Below, piece after piece: positions 47,324 through 57,615 of a DNA stretch of 64,000 nt. This DNA comes from Curtobacterium sp. MCBA15_008 (GTDB lineage: Bacteria; Actinomycetota; Actinomycetes; Actinomycetales; Microbacteriaceae). The stretch covers positions 105,883-169,882 of the forward strand of contig NZ_MJGN01000012.1 of NCBI RefSeq assembly GCF_001865065.1. Reading direction: 5' to 3'. Position 1 is the first letter of the stretch; every line of letters starts with the position of its first letter. The notes below the pieces were generated by a model. The model worked only from the letters and a program-made list of their open reading frames with translations, made no database searches and was not told the DNA's origin. The position numbers and the translations under genes are program-made.

Positions 47324-48196
47324 CTAGCGCGTCGCGGTGGTCGTGCGGTCGCGTCCGGTCAGGTCGACGTGCGTCTCCGGGGTGCGGAACCCCCGGCGCG
47401 CGAGCACGGCACGGACGCCGGCGCCCTGCTGCTCGGCGTGCTCGATGACGAGGACTCCCCCGGGCACGAGCAACCGCCACGCGGTCTCGGCCAGGGCACG
47501 GACGGCGTCGAGACCGTCCGGCCCGCCGTAGAGCGCCATCGCCGGGTCGTGGTCACGGACCTCGGGATCGATCGGCACCGCGTCGTCGGGCACGTACGGC
47601 GGGTTCGAGACCACGACGGACACGCTGCCGTCGAGCTCGGGCAGCGCGTCGCCCAGGTCGCCCTCGACGAGGCGGACCGTCCCACCGTGGGCGTCGACGT
47701 TCCGACGGGTCCAGGGCAGGGCCTCGGGCGACCGCTCCACGGCGTACACGACGGCGTTCGGCACCTCGGTGTCCATGGCGATCGCGATGGCACCGCTGCC
47801 GGACCCCAGGTCGACGGCGACCGGTTCGGCCACCGCGACCGAGCGGAGCGCGTCGATGCCGAACTGCACGACGCCCTCGGTCTCGGGCCGCGGGACGAAC
47901 ACCCCGGGCCCGACCGCGAGGGTCAGCATCCGGAAGTGGGCCTCGCCGGTGATGTGCTGCAGCGGCTCACGCGTGGCACGTCGGGCGACGGCGTGCCGGA
48001 AGCGCTCGACGTGCTCGGCGGCGATCGCGCCGCCGGTGAGCGCCCGGGCCTGCACGGCGCCGCGCGACGTGTCCGTCGCCCAGGCGAGCAGGAGCTCGGC
48101 GTCCACCTGTGGCGTCGGCACGCCGGATGCACCGAGCGCCGCGGTCGCCTCCCTGAGGAGGCGATCCGCGGCGAACGTGGGATCACTGTCGGACAG
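47324..48196 (-). CDS. prmC: Release factor glutamine methyltransferase PrmC, apparent CTG start
   Basis: Methylates the GGQ glutamine of release factors, fitting its place just after prfA. The methyltransferase core has VDLGSGSGAIAIAM and the catalytic NPPY. The first ATG/GTG in frame (48,121) would remove the N-terminal helical segment typical of the family. Upstream of it the frame reads DPTFAADRLLREATAALGAS, matching that segment. The best start is a CTG at 48,196 with GGAGG eight bases ahead, giving 290 residues. The GGAGG belongs to a copy of the intergenic repeat. Confidence 0.9.
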   Translation of the reverse strand: MSDSDPTFAADRLLREATAALGASGVPTPQVDAELLLAWATDTSRGAVQARALTGGAIAAEHVERFRHAVARRATREPLQHITGEAHFRMLTLAVGPGVFVPRPETEGVVQFGIDALRSVAVAEPVAVDLGSGSGAIAIAMDTEVPNAVVYAVERSPEALPWTRRNVDAHGGTVRLVEGDLGDALPELDGSVSVVVSNPPYVPDDAVPIDPEVRDHDPAMALYGGPDGLDAVRALAETAWRLLVPGGVLVIEHAEQQGAGVRAVLARRGFRTPETHVDLTGRDRTTTATR

Positions 48197-48201
48197 GAGC
48201 C

Positions 48202-48213
48202 GTGCCTCCAGGC
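48202..48213. repeat. Half copy of the intergenic repeat carrying the prmC ribosome-binding site
   Basis: GTGCCTCCAGGC lies between the prfA stop and prmC. On the minus strand its GGAGG is placed correctly to serve as the ribosome-binding site for the apparent CTG start of prmC. Confidence 0.6.
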
Positions 48214-49296
48214 CTAGGCGTCCTGGTCGCCGATGGCGGCCAGACGTGCCTCTTCGTCCGCCTGGATGGCGGACTGGACGACGGGCTCGAGCGCACCGTT
48301 CATGACGCGGTCGAGGTCGTACGCCTTGTACCCGGTGCGGTGGTCCGCGATGCGGTTCTCCGGGAAGTTGTACGTGCGGATGCGCTCCGAACGGTCCATC
48401 CCGCGGATCTGCGACTTGCGCGCGTCCGAGGCGATCGCGTCGAGCTCCTCCTGCTGGCGCGCGAGGATGCGCGCACGTAGGACGCGCATGCCGGCCTCGC
48501 GGTTCTGCAGCTGGGACTTCTCGTTCTGCATCGCGACCGTGATGCCCGTGGGCAGGTGCGTGATGCGGACCGCGGAGTCCGTCGTGTTGACGGACTGCCC
48601 GCCGGGGCCGGAGGACCGGTAGACGTCGATCTTCAGGTCGTTCTGGTTGATCTGGACCTCTTCGGGCTCGTCCACCTCGGGGAACACCAGCACGCCGGTG
48701 GTCGAGGTGTGGATGCGCCCCTGCGACTCGGTCTGCGGCACACGCTGGACACGGTGCACACCGCCCTCGTACTTCAGGTGCGCCCAGACGCCCTGGGACG
48801 GGTCGGTCGTGTTCGACTTGATCGCGACCTGCACGTCCTTGTAGCCACCGAGGTCGGACTCGGTGCGCTCGAGCATCTCGATCTTCCAGCCCTTGGACTC
48901 GGCGTAGTGCGAGTACATGCGCAGGAGGTCGGCCGCGAAGAGCGCCGACTCCTCGCCGCCCTCACCGCCCTTGATCTCCATGATCACGTCGCGCCCGTCG
49001 TCGGGGTCGCGCGGGATGAGCAGCCGGCGGAGACGCTCCTGGCGCTCCGACAGCTGCTCCTCGAGCGCCGGGACCTCGTCCGCGAACGCCTCGTCCTCAC
49101 GGGCGAGCTCCTGGGCGGCGGCGAGGTCGTCCCCCGCCGCCTTCCAGGACTCGTACGCGGACTTGATCTGGTTGAGCTCGGCGTACCGCCGGTTCACCTT
49201 CTTCGCCCGGGCCGCATCGGCGTGGAGCGCGGGGTCCGACAGCTGCTGCGTCAGGTCCTCGTGTTCCGCCAGCAGCCCTGCCACCGACTCGAACAC
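48214..49296 (-). CDS. prfA: Peptide chain release factor 1
   Basis: Reads UAA and UAG and triggers peptide release. The 360-residue protein carries the anticodon-like PxT motif in [15 protein letters not shown] and the GGQ motif in [17 protein letters not shown], which separates it from RF2 (SPF). The N-terminal helical domain ([20 protein letters not shown]) is normal. It lies 3 bp after rho and is followed by its modifying enzyme prmC. Confidence 0.98.
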   Translation of the reverse strand: MFESVAGLLAEHEDLTQQLSDPALHADAARAKKVNRRYAELNQIKSAYESWKAAGDDLAAAQELAREDEAFADEVPALEEQLSERQERLRRLLIPRDPDDGRDVIMEIKGGEGGEESALFAADLLRMYSHYAESKGWKIEMLERTESDLGGYKDVQVAIKSNTTDPSQGVWAHLKYEGGVHRVQRVPQTESQGRIHTSTTGVLVFPEVDEPEEVQINQNDLKIDVYRSSGPGGQSVNTTDSAVRITHLPTGITVAMQNEKSQLQNREAGMRVLRARILARQQEELDAIASDARKSQIRGMDRSERIRTYNFPENRIADHRTGYKAYDLDRVMNGALEPVVQSAIQADEEARLAAIGDQDA

Positions 49297-49299
49297 GCG

Positions 49300-51564
49300 T
49301 TACTCCTGGTGGCCGTTGTGGTGGCCGCCGGTCGTCGGGACCGACTTCTGCACCTGCACCAGGAACTCGACGTTCGACTGCGTCTCCTTGAGGTTCCGCA
49401 GGACGATCTCGAGGGCCTGCTGCGGGTCGAGCCCGGCGAGGGCTCGGCGCAGACGCCAGGTGATCTTGACCTCGTCGGCGGAGAGCAGCTGCTCCTCGCG
49501 ACGGGTGCCGGAGGCGTTGACGTCGACGGCCGGGAAGATCCGCTTGTCGGCCAGGTGACGGTTGAGGCGGAGCTCCATGTTGCCGGTGCCCTTGAACTCC
49601 TCGAAGATCACCTCGTCCATCTTCGACCCGGTCTCGACGAGCGCCGTCGCGAGGATGGTCAGCGAGCCGCCGTCCTCGATGTTGCGCGCGGCGCCGAAGA
49701 AGCGCTTCGGCGGGTACAGGGCCGCAGAGTCGACACCACCGGACAGCACGCGACCGGAGGCCGGCGTCGCCAGGTTGTAGGCGCGACCCAGGCGGGTGAT
49801 CGAGTCGAGGAGCAGGACGACGTCGTGCCCGAGCTCGACCAGGCGCTTCGCACGCTCGATGGCGAGCTCGGCGACGGTCGTGTGGTCCTCTGCCGGCCGG
49901 TCGAAGGTCGAAGCGATGACCTCGCCCTTCACCGAGCGCTGCATGTCGGTGACCTCTTCGGGGCGCTCGTCCACGAGGACGACCATGAGGTGCGCCTCGG
50001 GGTTGTTCTTGGCGACCGCGTTCGCGATGGCCTGGAGCACGACGGTCTTGCCGGCCTTCGGCGGGGACACGATCAGGCCGCGCTGGCCCTTGCCGATCGG
50101 CGACACGAGGTCGATGATCCGGGTGCTGAGCTTGCCCGGCTCGGTCTCGAGGCGGAGACGCTCGTTCGGGTACAGCGGCGTGAGGTCCTGGAAGTCGACG
50201 CGCGCGGCGGCTTCTTCTGCGGTCTGCCCGTTCACCGAGTCGACCTTGACGAGCGCGTTGTACTTCTGACGGCTCTGCTGCTCGTTGTCCCGCGGCTGCT
50301 TGATCGAACCGACGACGGCGTCGCCCTTGCGGAGGTGGTACTTCTTCACCTGGCCGAGGGAGACGTAGACGTCGTTCGGCCCCGGCAGGTAGCCGGTCGT
50401 GCGGACGAAGGCGTAGTTGTCGAGGACGTCGAGGATGCCCGCGATCGGGATGAGGACGTCGTCCTCGGTGATCTCCGGCTCGAACTCGTCGTTCTGCCCG
50501 CCACGGCCGCGCTTGCGGTCGCGCTGGCGACGGCTGCGCCCGCTCTCGGCCTCTTCGGCAGCCTGCTGCTGCTTCTGCTGCTGGGTCTGCTTCTGCTGAC
50601 CGTTCTGCTGCTTCGGCTCGGACTTGTCGTCCTGCTGGCCGTTCGCCTGCTGGCCCTGCTGCTGGCCCTGCTTCTGCTCGGCCTGCTGCGCCTTGCCGTT
50701 CTGCTGGCCGGCGTTCTGCTGACCGCCGCTCTGCTGCGCGTTCTGCTGGCCGCCGTTCTGCTGACCGTTCTGGTCGCCGCCCTGCTCGCCGTTCTCGGCG
50801 TTCTGGCCACGCCCACGGCCACGACCGCGGCTGCGACGGCCGCGACGCGAACCACCCTCGCCGTTCTGGTCGTTCTGGTCGTTTTGGTCGTTCTGGTCGT
50901 TGTCGTCCGACGCGTCGGTGCCCTGCTCGGCGGACTCGCCCTGAGCCTGCTGGTCACGGCGGTCGCGGCGGTCCTGCTGCGGAGCGGCCTGCTCCTGCTG
51001 CTCAGGCTGCTCCTGCTGCTCGGCGCCCTGGGCACCGCGCTGGCCGCGGCCACGACGCTGGCCACCCGTCTGGGCTGCTTCCTGGGCGTCCTTCTCGGCG
51101 CGGACCTGGTCGAGGCCGGCGAGGAGGTCTTCGGTGCCGGTCTGCGCGTGGTTCGTGTGCTCGGCGGCCGACGTCGGCGCGGCGCTCACGGTGCCGCCGG
51201 ACGAGGCACGGCGGGAGCGGCGGGCACGCGACGTCGCGGGCTGCTCCGGCTCGGCCGCGGTCACGGCGTCGTCGGCAGCGGTTGCAGCCGGCGCCTCGGC
51301 GGGCTCGGGGAGCGTCGGCTGCTCGGTGGGCGCCGCAGCGGTCGGGGCCGCGGCGGTCGGCGCTGCAGCAGTCGCTGCGGCGTCGGCGGGCGCCCCGTCG
51401 TCCGTCGCCGGACGCTTGTCCTCGATGGAGGCGATCAGGTCGCCCTTGCGGAGCTTGGAGAGCCCGGTGATGCCGAGCGAGGAGGCGATGCGCTGGAGTT
51501 CCGGGAGACGGAGGGCGCGCAGGTCGCTGGGGATCTCCACCTGGGTGGAGTCGTTGTTGGTCAA
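49300..51564 (-). CDS. rho: Transcription termination factor Rho with Q/N-rich insertion
   Basis: Hexameric RNA helicase that ends transcription. The 754-residue protein begins with a Rho_N (SAP-like) segment. About 270 residues of disordered sequence follow: Ala/Thr-rich, then Arg/Gly-rich, then strongly Gln/Asn-rich. The RNA-binding cold-shock fold comes next ([19 protein letters not shown]), and then the ATPase core with Walker [26 protein letters not shown] and [14 protein letters not shown]. The start is TTG, preceded by AAAGGAAA. Extended N-terminal insertions are known in actinobacterial Rho; this one is unusually Q/N-rich. Confidence 0.97.
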   Translation of the reverse strand: MTNNDSTQVEIPSDLRALRLPELQRIASSLGITGLSKLRKGDLIASIEDKRPATDDGAPADAAATAAAPTAAAPTAAAPTEQPTLPEPAEAPAATAADDAVTAAEPEQPATSRARRSRRASSGGTVSAAPTSAAEHTNHAQTGTEDLLAGLDQVRAEKDAQEAAQTGGQRRGRGQRGAQGAEQQEQPEQQEQAAPQQDRRDRRDQQAQGESAEQGTDASDDNDQNDQNDQNDQNGEGGSRRGRRSRGRGRGRGQNAENGEQGGDQNGQQNGGQQNAQQSGGQQNAGQQNGKAQQAEQKQGQQQGQQANGQQDDKSEPKQQNGQQKQTQQQKQQQAAEEAESGRSRRQRDRKRGRGGQNDEFEPEITEDDVLIPIAGILDVLDNYAFVRTTGYLPGPNDVYVSLGQVKKYHLRKGDAVVGSIKQPRDNEQQSRQKYNALVKVDSVNGQTAEEAAARVDFQDLTPLYPNERLRLETEPGKLSTRIIDLVSPIGKGQRGLIVSPPKAGKTVVLQAIANAVAKNNPEAHLMVVLVDERPEEVTDMQRSVKGEVIASTFDRPAEDHTTVAELAIERAKRLVELGHDVVLLLDSITRLGRAYNLATPASGRVLSGGVDSAALYPPKRFFGAARNIEDGGSLTILATALVETGSKMDEVIFEEFKGTGNMELRLNRHLADKRIFPAVDVNASGTRREEQLLSADEVKITWRLRRALAGLDPQQALEIVLRNLKETQSNVEFLVQVQKSVPTTGGHHNGHQE

Positions 51565-51635
51565 GATCGGTGTTTCCTTTCGAACCGCAGAACGCGGAGA
51601 GTTTCCACCGTCCCGGATGCACGGGTATGCATCGA

Positions 51636-51653
51636 CCGTCGTTCAGACGACGG
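51636..51653. promoter_or_regulatory. Small hairpin in the long rho leader
   Basis: The 197 bp between thrB and rho contain one clear 7-bp stem (CCGTCGT with ACGACGG, 4-nt loop) about 70 bp upstream of the rho start. Rho genes are often autoregulated through long leaders; the hairpin could take part, but no mechanism is visible. Nothing else definite is seen in this gap. Confidence 0.35.
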
Positions 51654-51761
51654 ACCGGGATTCGGTGATCAGAAAGAGATGTGCCCCCGCGCACCGGACC
51701 CGACGTGGCGAGAACTGGTCCTCGTGGCGAGGAGGGATCCTGTTGCCGACGTGGGTTCTGC

Positions 51762-52808
51762 CTACGCGAGTTCGGCTTCGAGCGCCGAGTGCGGCACCAC
51801 TGTAGCACCACCCAGATCGACGGCCAGCATGAGCGGCCGCCAGTCGGAGACCCCGTGCCGCGCGACCAGCTCCGCCGCGGTCAGGCGCTGCGCGGGGTCG
51901 CTCCCGAGGACCAGCAGGCTCGGTCCGGCGCCGGACACCACGGCGGCGAGCCCCTCCTGCCGGAGCAACCCGATGAGCGCGTCCGTCTCCGGCATCGCGC
52001 TCGCCCGGTACGCCTGGTGCAGGCGGTCCTCGGTCGCGGCGAGCAGGAGCTCCGGGCTCTGGATGAGCGCCGCGACGAGCAGGGCCGAGCGCGACACGTT
52101 GAACGCGGCGTCGGCGTGCGGGACGCTCGCCGGCTGCAGGGACCGCGCGAGCTTCGTGGAGAGTGTCGACGTCGGCACGAACACGACCGGCGAGACACCG
52201 CGGTGCACCAGGAGCCGCTTGTACGCGGGCCCCTCGGCGGTCATCCACGCGATGGTCAGTCCGCCGAACAGCGCGGGCGCCACGTTGTCCGGGTGCCCCT
52301 CCATCTCGGTCGCGAGGGTCAGGAGGGTCGAGGCGTCGAGGTCGACGACGCCCTCGAGCAGCCCACGGGCGGCCATCAAGCCGGCGACGATCGCGGCGGC
52401 GGACGACCCCATCCCGCGGCCGTGCGGGATGGCGTTCACGGCGTGCAGCTCCAGACCGGGCTGCGCGACACCGGCGTGCTCGAGTCCGCGGCGGACCGCG
52501 CGGACGACCAGGTTGGTGTCGTCGGTCGCGACCTCACCCGCACCGACGCCGTCGACCGTGACGGTCGCGCCGGGCTCCGGGCGGACGCGGACGACGACCT
52601 CGTCGTAGAGCGAGAGGGCGAGGCCGAGCGAGTCGAAGCCCGGCCCGAGGTTCGCGGAGGTGGCCGGCACACGCACGCGCACCGCCCGACCGGCCGGCAG
52701 CACGCGCACCGCGCGCCCGGCCGGCACCGCGCGGACCGCCCGTCCGGCCGGTACAGCGTCGTGGGCGGTCAGGCCCGCCCCCGGTCCGGACGAACGGTCG
52801 TGGCTCAC
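51762..52808 (-). CDS. thrB: Homoserine kinase with repeated N-terminal extension
   Basis: GHMP kinase phosphorylating homoserine in threonine synthesis. The conserved start of the family, [15 protein letters not shown], is preceded here by about 45 extra residues that include three copies of a nine-residue unit ([AV][VL]PAGRAVR). The ATP loop is [14 protein letters not shown] and the C-terminal GHMP motif is [12 protein letters not shown]. The GTG start overlaps the thrC stop (GTGA). A shorter start inside the repeats is possible, but the overlap argues for the long form, 348 residues. Confidence 0.95.
   Translation of the reverse strand: MSHDRSSGPGAGLTAHDAVPAGRAVRAVPAGRAVRVLPAGRAVRVRVPATSANLGPGFDSLGLALSLYDEVVVRVRPEPGATVTVDGVGAGEVATDDTNLVVRAVRRGLEHAGVAQPGLELHAVNAIPHGRGMGSSAAAIVAGLMAARGLLEGVVDLDASTLLTLATEMEGHPDNVAPALFGGLTIAWMTAEGPAYKRLLVHRGVSPVVFVPTSTLSTKLARSLQPASVPHADAAFNVSRSALLVAALIQSPELLLAATEDRLHQAYRASAMPETDALIGLLRQEGLAAVVSGAGPSLLVLGSDPAQRLTAAELVARHGVSDWRPLMLAVDLGGATVVPHSALEAELA
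52677..52757. repeat. Three tandem 27-bp repeats inside the thrB 5' end
   Basis: Three in-frame 27-bp units encode [12 protein letters not shown] nonapeptides immediately before the conserved kinase core. Units differ by a few synonymous or conservative changes. The number of units could change without a frameshift, so this is a candidate variable-number repeat. Confidence 0.75.
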
Positions 52809-53884
52809 CGGGCTGCGACCAGTCCGAGGACGTCCGCGATCGACGCCGTGTCGACCGGCACGCTCGTCGGGGTGACCTCGCCGCCGTCCTGCGTGCGGAG
52901 CGCCCACTGCGGGTCCTTCAGGCCGTGGCCGGTGACCGTGATGACGACCCTCGCACCCTTCGGCACGACCCCGGCGTCGGCACGCTCGAGGAGTCCGGCC
53001 ACGCCGATGGCGGAGGCGGGCTCGACGAAGACGCCGACCTCGGCGGAGAGGATGTGGTGCGCGGCGAGGATCGCCTCGTCCGAGATGGCGCCGAAGTAGC
53101 CGTCGGTCTCGTCACGGGCCTCGAGCGCGAACTGCCACGACGCGGGGTTGCCGATACGGATCGCCGAGGCGATCGTGTCGGGGTGCTTGACGACCTCGCC
53201 ACGGACGATCGGGGCCGAACCGGCGGCCTGGAAGCCGAACATGCGCGGGAGTTTCGTGGTGCGGCCTGCGGCGACGTCCTCGCGGTAGCCGCGGGAGTAC
53301 GCCGTGTAGTTGCCGGCGTTGCCGACGGGCAGGAAGTGGAAGTCCGGTGCGTCGCCGAGCACGTCGACGACCTCGAACGCGGCGGTCTTCTGCCCCTCGA
53401 TGCGGTCGTTGTTGACGGAGTTGACCAGGTGCACCGGGTAGTTCGCGGCGAGGTCGCGCGCGATGTCGAGGCAGTCGTCGAAGTTGCCCTGCACCTGCAG
53501 CAGCTGGGCGTCGTGGGCGACGGCCTGGCTGAGCTTGCCCATCGCGATCTTGCCCTCGGGCACGAGCACCGCGGCGGTGATGCCGGCGTGGGTCGCGTAG
53601 GCGGCGGCCGACGCACTGGTGTTGCCCGTCGACGCGCAGATGACGGCCTTCGCGCCGTGTTCGACGGCCTTCGAGATCGCCATCGTCATGCCGCGGTCCT
53701 TGAAGGAGCCCGTCGGGTTCATGCCCTCGAACTTGACGTAGACCTCGGCGCCGGTGCGCTCGGACAGCCGCCGCGCGGGGATGAGCGGGGTCCCGCCCTC
53801 ACCGAGCGTGACGACGGGCGTCGCCTCGGTCACGTCGAGTCGGTCGGCGTACTCGCGCAGGACTCCCTGCCACTGGTGGGCCAT
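52805..53884 (-). CDS. thrC: Threonine synthase
   Basis: PLP enzyme converting O-phosphohomoserine to threonine. The 359-residue protein has the PLP lysine in [12 protein letters not shown], the substrate loop [13 protein letters not shown] and the glycine-rich phosphate cup near [11 protein letters not shown]. It is the short type without the plant-like N-terminal extension. It lies 52 bp after hom and overlaps thrB by 4 bp. Confidence 0.97.
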   Translation of the reverse strand: MAHQWQGVLREYADRLDVTEATPVVTLGEGGTPLIPARRLSERTGAEVYVKFEGMNPTGSFKDRGMTMAISKAVEHGAKAVICASTGNTSASAAAYATHAGITAAVLVPEGKIAMGKLSQAVAHDAQLLQVQGNFDDCLDIARDLAANYPVHLVNSVNNDRIEGQKTAAFEVVDVLGDAPDFHFLPVGNAGNYTAYSRGYREDVAAGRTTKLPRMFGFQAAGSAPIVRGEVVKHPDTIASAIRIGNPASWQFALEARDETDGYFGAISDEAILAAHHILSAEVGVFVEPASAIGVAGLLERADAGVVPKGARVVITVTGHGLKDPQWALRTQDGGEVTPTSVPVDTASIADVLGLVAAR

Positions 53885-53936
53885 GAGGCTCTCCTTGTTC
53901 GGTGTTGCAGTCGGGGGTGGGTCGGGGACCGGACGG

Positions 53937-55244
53937 TCAGGCGCCGACGACGCGGAGCACGCTCGTGATCTCCACGACGACGTCCTCGTTGCGGAGCGCC
54001 ACCACGGTGTTCGCCAGGTCGGACTCGCGGGCGAGGTGCGTGCCGATCACGAGCGTCGCCGTGGCGTCCGCTCCGGAGGCGACGGTCTGCTCGACGGTCT
54101 CGACGCTGACGCCGTGCTTCGCGAGCACGCCGGCGACGGTGGAGAGCACCCCGGGGGCGTCCGCGACGTGCAGCGTGATCTGGTACCGGGTGCGGACCGT
54201 GCCGATCGGGAAGACGGGCAGCGCGCCCTGCGTCGACTCGGCGACACCGGGGCCGCCGATGACGTGGCGACGGGCGGCCGACACCAGGTCGCCGAGGACG
54301 GCCGAGGCGGTCTCGACACCGCCGGCACCGGCGCCGTAGAACATCAGGTCGCCCGCGGCCTCGGCCTCGACGAACACGGCGTTCTTCGCGCCGTGGACGC
54401 TGGCCAGGGGGTGCGACTCGGGCACGAGGGCCGGGTACACGCGGGCGCTGACACCCTCGGTGCCGTCCTCGTCGGTGAGCCGCTCGGCGGTCGCCAGGAT
54501 CTTCACGACGTACCCGGCCTTGCGTGCGGCCCGGACCTGCTCGATCGTCACCGAGGTGATGCCCTCGCGGTGGACGGCGGCGAGCGGCACGGAGGTGTGG
54601 AACGCGAGCGAGGCCAGGATCGCGGCCTTCTGCGCGGCGTCGTATCCCTCGACGTCGGCGGTCGGGTCGGCTTCGGCGTACCCGAGCTCCGTCGCGGTCG
54701 CGAGGGCGTCCTCGAAGGTCGCGCCCTCCCGGTCCATCAGGTCGAGGATGAAGTTCGTGGTGCCGTTGACGATGCCCATGATGCGCACGATGCGGTCGCC
54801 CGCGAGCGAGTCGTGCAGCGGGCGGATGATCGGGATCGCCCCGGCGACGGCCGCCTCGTAGTAGAGCTGGGCGCCGACCTGCTCCGCCGCGGCGAAGAGC
54901 TCCGGTCCGTGCGTCGCGAGGAGCGCCTTGTTGCCGGTCACGACGTCCGCGCCGGACTGCAGCGCCTGCAGCACGAGCGTGCGTGCGGGCTCGATGCCGC
55001 CGATCAGCTCGACGACGATGTCCGCGCCGAGGATCAGGGATTCCGCGTCCGTCGTGAAGAGCTCCGCCGGCAGGTCGACGTCGCGCTTGGCGTCGAGGTC
55101 GCGGACGGCGATCCCCACGAGCTCGAGGCCGGCACCGGCGCGCGAGGCCAGCTCGTCACCGTGCTCGAGGAGCAGCCGCGCGACCTGGGAACCGACCGAG
55201 CCGGCTCCGAGCAGCGCGACGCGGACGTTGCGGTATTCGATCAT
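53937..55244 (-). CDS. hom: Homoserine dehydrogenase with ACT domain
   Basis: Reduces aspartate semialdehyde to homoserine at the branch to threonine and methionine. The 435-residue protein has the Rossmann loop [17 protein letters not shown], the catalytic core [14 protein letters not shown] and [16 protein letters not shown]. The last ~85 residues form an ACT domain ([20 protein letters not shown]) for threonine feedback. First of hom-thrC-thrB, 45 bp after lysA. Confidence 0.98.
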   Translation of the reverse strand: MIEYRNVRVALLGAGSVGSQVARLLLEHGDELASRAGAGLELVGIAVRDLDAKRDVDLPAELFTTDAESLILGADIVVELIGGIEPARTLVLQALQSGADVVTGNKALLATHGPELFAAAEQVGAQLYYEAAVAGAIPIIRPLHDSLAGDRIVRIMGIVNGTTNFILDLMDREGATFEDALATATELGYAEADPTADVEGYDAAQKAAILASLAFHTSVPLAAVHREGITSVTIEQVRAARKAGYVVKILATAERLTDEDGTEGVSARVYPALVPESHPLASVHGAKNAVFVEAEAAGDLMFYGAGAGGVETASAVLGDLVSAARRHVIGGPGVAESTQGALPVFPIGTVRTRYQITLHVADAPGVLSTVAGVLAKHGVSVETVEQTVASGADATATLVIGTHLARESDLANTVVALRNEDVVVEITSVLRVVGA

Positions 55245-55289
55245 CTGGTGCGGGTCCTGTTCGTGGGGATCGGGTCGTGGCCGCGGGCG

Positions 55290-56693
55290 TCAGGCCCCGG
55301 GCACGACCCCGGTGTCGCGGGCGAGGAGGTCGTCGATCGACTCGCCCCGGACGAGGATACGGGCTGCACCGTCGGCGACGGCGACGACGGGCGGGCGGCC
55401 CACGTGGTTGTAGTTGCTCGCGAGGCTCCAGCAGTAGGCGCCCGTCGCGGCCACGGCGAGCAGGTCGCCGCGGTGCACGTCGCCGGGCAGGTACTCGTCG
55501 TTCACCACGATGTCGCCGCTCTCGCAGTGCTTCCCGACGACGCGGGTGAGCACGGCCGGGGCGTCCGAGGTGCGGGCGAGCCGTGCGGTGTAGTCGGCGC
55601 CGTACAGGGCCGGGCGGACGTTGTCGCTCATCCCGCCGTCGACCGAGACGTACGTGCGGGTGGCGGACTCGTGCTCCGGGGACTCCAGCGTCACGGGCTT
55701 GATCGTGCCGACCCGGTAGAGCGTGATCCCGGGGGGACCGACGATGTACCGCCCCGGCTCCACCGCGACCTCGGGGACCGGGATGCCCCGCTCGGCGCAG
55801 GCATCGGCCACGATGGTCGCGAGCGCCTCGGCGACGTCCTCCGGCGCGAAGGCGGAGTCGGCCTCGGTGTAGTCGATGCCCCAGCCGCCGCCGAGGTTGA
55901 GCTCCGGCACCGGCCCGGACGCCACGAGGGTCGCGTGCACGTCCATCAGGCGTCGTGCTGCTTCACGGAAGCCGGACTCGTCGAAGATCTGCGAGCCGAT
56001 GTGGGAGTGCAGCCCGACGAACGCCAGGGACGGCTGGGCCCGGACCTCGGCCGCGGCGTCGACCGCCTCGGACAGCGGGATGCCGAACTTCTGGTCCTCA
56101 CGCGCGGTGGCGAGGTAGTCGTGCGTCGAGGCGTGGACCCCGCTGTTGATCCGGATCCGCACGCGCTGCACGACCCTGGCGGCGGCCGCGGCACGCGCGA
56201 CGCGCTGGATCTCCTCGTGGCTGTCCAGGACGATCGTGCCGAGGCCGACCTCGACCGCGCGGGCGATCTCGGCGTCGGACTTGTCGTTGCCGTGGAAGCC
56301 CAGCATCGCCGGGTCCGCTCCCCCGGCCAGCGCCACCTCGAGTTCACCGGCGGTGCAGACGTCGAGTCGGAGGTCGGCGTCGGTCATCCACCGGGCGACG
56401 TGCGTCGTCAGGAAGGCCTTGGCGGCGTAGTAGACGTGCGCTCGGGTGCCGATGCGCTCGAACGCCTCGGTGAAGGCGTTGCGGACACGGACCGCCCGCG
56501 ACTGCACGTCACGTTCGTCCACCACGTAGAGGGGCGACCCGTACTGCGCCACCAGGTCGGACGCGGTCAGCCCGCCGACGGCGAGCTCGCCGTCGTCGGT
56601 GCGCGTCGCGGACGCGGGCCAGATGCGCGCCTCGAGCGCGGACGGGTCCGTCGGGAACCGCAGTCGCTGCGGGGCAAGGGGGTTCTCGCTCAC
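55290..56693 (-). CDS. lysA: Diaminopimelate decarboxylase
   Basis: Last step of lysine synthesis. The 467-residue PLP enzyme of the alanine racemase/ornithine decarboxylase fold binds the cofactor through Lys in HVYYAAKAF. Other landmarks are LNLGGGWGIDYTEAD, VEPGRYIVG and the catalytic Cys in GKHCESGDI. It stands between argS and hom, the standard actinobacterial order, here with one extra gene (DUF2993) after argS. Confidence 0.98.
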   Translation of the reverse strand: MSENPLAPQRLRFPTDPSALEARIWPASATRTDDGELAVGGLTASDLVAQYGSPLYVVDERDVQSRAVRVRNAFTEAFERIGTRAHVYYAAKAFLTTHVARWMTDADLRLDVCTAGELEVALAGGADPAMLGFHGNDKSDAEIARAVEVGLGTIVLDSHEEIQRVARAAAAARVVQRVRIRINSGVHASTHDYLATAREDQKFGIPLSEAVDAAAEVRAQPSLAFVGLHSHIGSQIFDESGFREAARRLMDVHATLVASGPVPELNLGGGWGIDYTEADSAFAPEDVAEALATIVADACAERGIPVPEVAVEPGRYIVGPPGITLYRVGTIKPVTLESPEHESATRTYVSVDGGMSDNVRPALYGADYTARLARTSDAPAVLTRVVGKHCESGDIVVNDEYLPGDVHRGDLLAVAATGAYCWSLASNYNHVGRPPVVAVADGAARILVRGESIDDLLARDTGVVPGA

Positions 56694-56719
56694 GGGACCC
56701 GATCCTACCGAGCCGAGCC

Positions 56720-56731
56720 GTGCCTCCAGGC
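56720..56731. repeat. Half copy of the intergenic repeat before lysA
   Basis: GTGCCTCCAGGC lies in the 58-bp gap between the DUF2993 gene and lysA and is followed by CGCGTTACGCGCC, which has its own short dyad. It may influence the lysA leader. Confidence 0.55.
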
Positions 56732-56751
56732 CGCGTTACGCGCCTCGTCGG

Positions 56752-57507
56752 CTACGAGCACTTGCCGACCGTCTGCAGCCCCTGCTCGTTGAGCGGCAGC
56801 GAGTCGGCCGTGACCCGGACGGACGCCTCGGACGACGAGATGTCGAGCGAGCGCACCCGCAGCTGCGACGGCAGGAACCGGGCGGTGCAGACCTCGACCG
56901 GCACGTTCGTGACGCCCGGGATCGAGTCGACCTTGAGGCCGAGCGACGAGTTGGTGATCCGCACCGTCTTCGGCGTGATGGTGATGCCCTTGCCGTCGTC
57001 CTGCGCGACGACGGCGCCCTTCGCCGCGTAGGTGATGTCGTAGCCGAGCACCGCGGTCTTGCCGGACAGCTCGACGCCGCCGTCGGCCAGGCTGAGCCGG
57101 TCGAACAGCGGGCTGTACTTCGCCAGGTCCTTGACGCTCGACGAGGCGAGCGTGACGTGTCCGTCGACGTCGCGGACGTCGCCCTTGCCGTCGATGGGGA
57201 CGTCGTGCGCGGTGACGTCGGCGGCGAGCGGGACGCCGTCGATCGTCAGCTTCTCGGACGAGATCTCGACGTCGTCGAGGGACCCGGCGACGAGCTGCGG
57301 GATGACGACGCCGTTCGCGTGCGCCTCGACCTGGCCGGTCGCACCGTCGGGCAGCGACTGCTCGACCTGCTGGGCGATCATGCGGTCGACGACGCCGCGC
57401 AGGACGAACTCGGCGACGACCACGAGCACGGCCAGCACGACCACGACGACGATGAGGACGACGGGCCAGCGGCGGCGCTTCCGGGTGGGCTCGGTGGCGG
57501 CGGACAT
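56752..57507 (-). CDS. DUF2993 (LmeA-like) membrane-anchored protein
   Basis: A 251-residue protein with a basic N-terminus (TRKRRRWP), one membrane helix (about residues 14-38) and an outer beta-rich domain of the DUF2993 family. In mycobacteria, LmeA of this family binds phospholipid and affects lipomannan elongation. Family-like stretches are VVDRMIAQQVEQSLPDG, SLADGGVELSGKTAVLGYDI and LRVRSLDISSSEASVRVTAD. The ATG starting MSAATEP precedes the basic stretch and is followed by normal spacing; upstream in frame is repeat DNA. Possible role in envelope lipid handling. Confidence 0.75.
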   Translation of the reverse strand: MSAATEPTRKRRRWPVVLIVVVVVLAVLVVVAEFVLRGVVDRMIAQQVEQSLPDGATGQVEAHANGVVIPQLVAGSLDDVEISSEKLTIDGVPLAADVTAHDVPIDGKGDVRDVDGHVTLASSSVKDLAKYSPLFDRLSLADGGVELSGKTAVLGYDITYAAKGAVVAQDDGKGITITPKTVRITNSSLGLKVDSIPGVTNVPVEVCTARFLPSQLRVRSLDISSSEASVRVTADSLPLNEQGLQTVGKCS

Positions 57508-57540
57508 GCGTCCCACCTTGCCAGGGTCCCCCGGCAGCGG

Positions 57541-57554
57541 GCCTGGAGGCGCGG
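57541..57554. repeat. Half copy of the intergenic repeat after argS
   Basis: GCCTGGAGGCGCGG lies 33 bp upstream of the DUF2993 start and is followed by about 50 bases of nearly pure G and C with several self-complementary stretches (CGCGCGCGTCGCGCC and similar). Confidence 0.6.
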
Positions 57555-57615
57555 GTCGGCCCCGGCGCGCGCGTCGCGCCGGGCGCGGGGCGCCCGCGGG
57601 GCGGGGGGCGCCGCT

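Noticed and set aside
48556-52608. A 1350-codon plus-strand open frame opposite prfA, rho and thrB
   Set aside because: Three well-known genes are encoded on the other strand over the same bases; the long frame is an effect of extreme GC content.
53754-56792. A 1012-codon plus-strand open frame opposite thrC, hom and lysA
   Set aside because: Same reason: no recognisable motif, and conserved enzymes fill the opposite strand.
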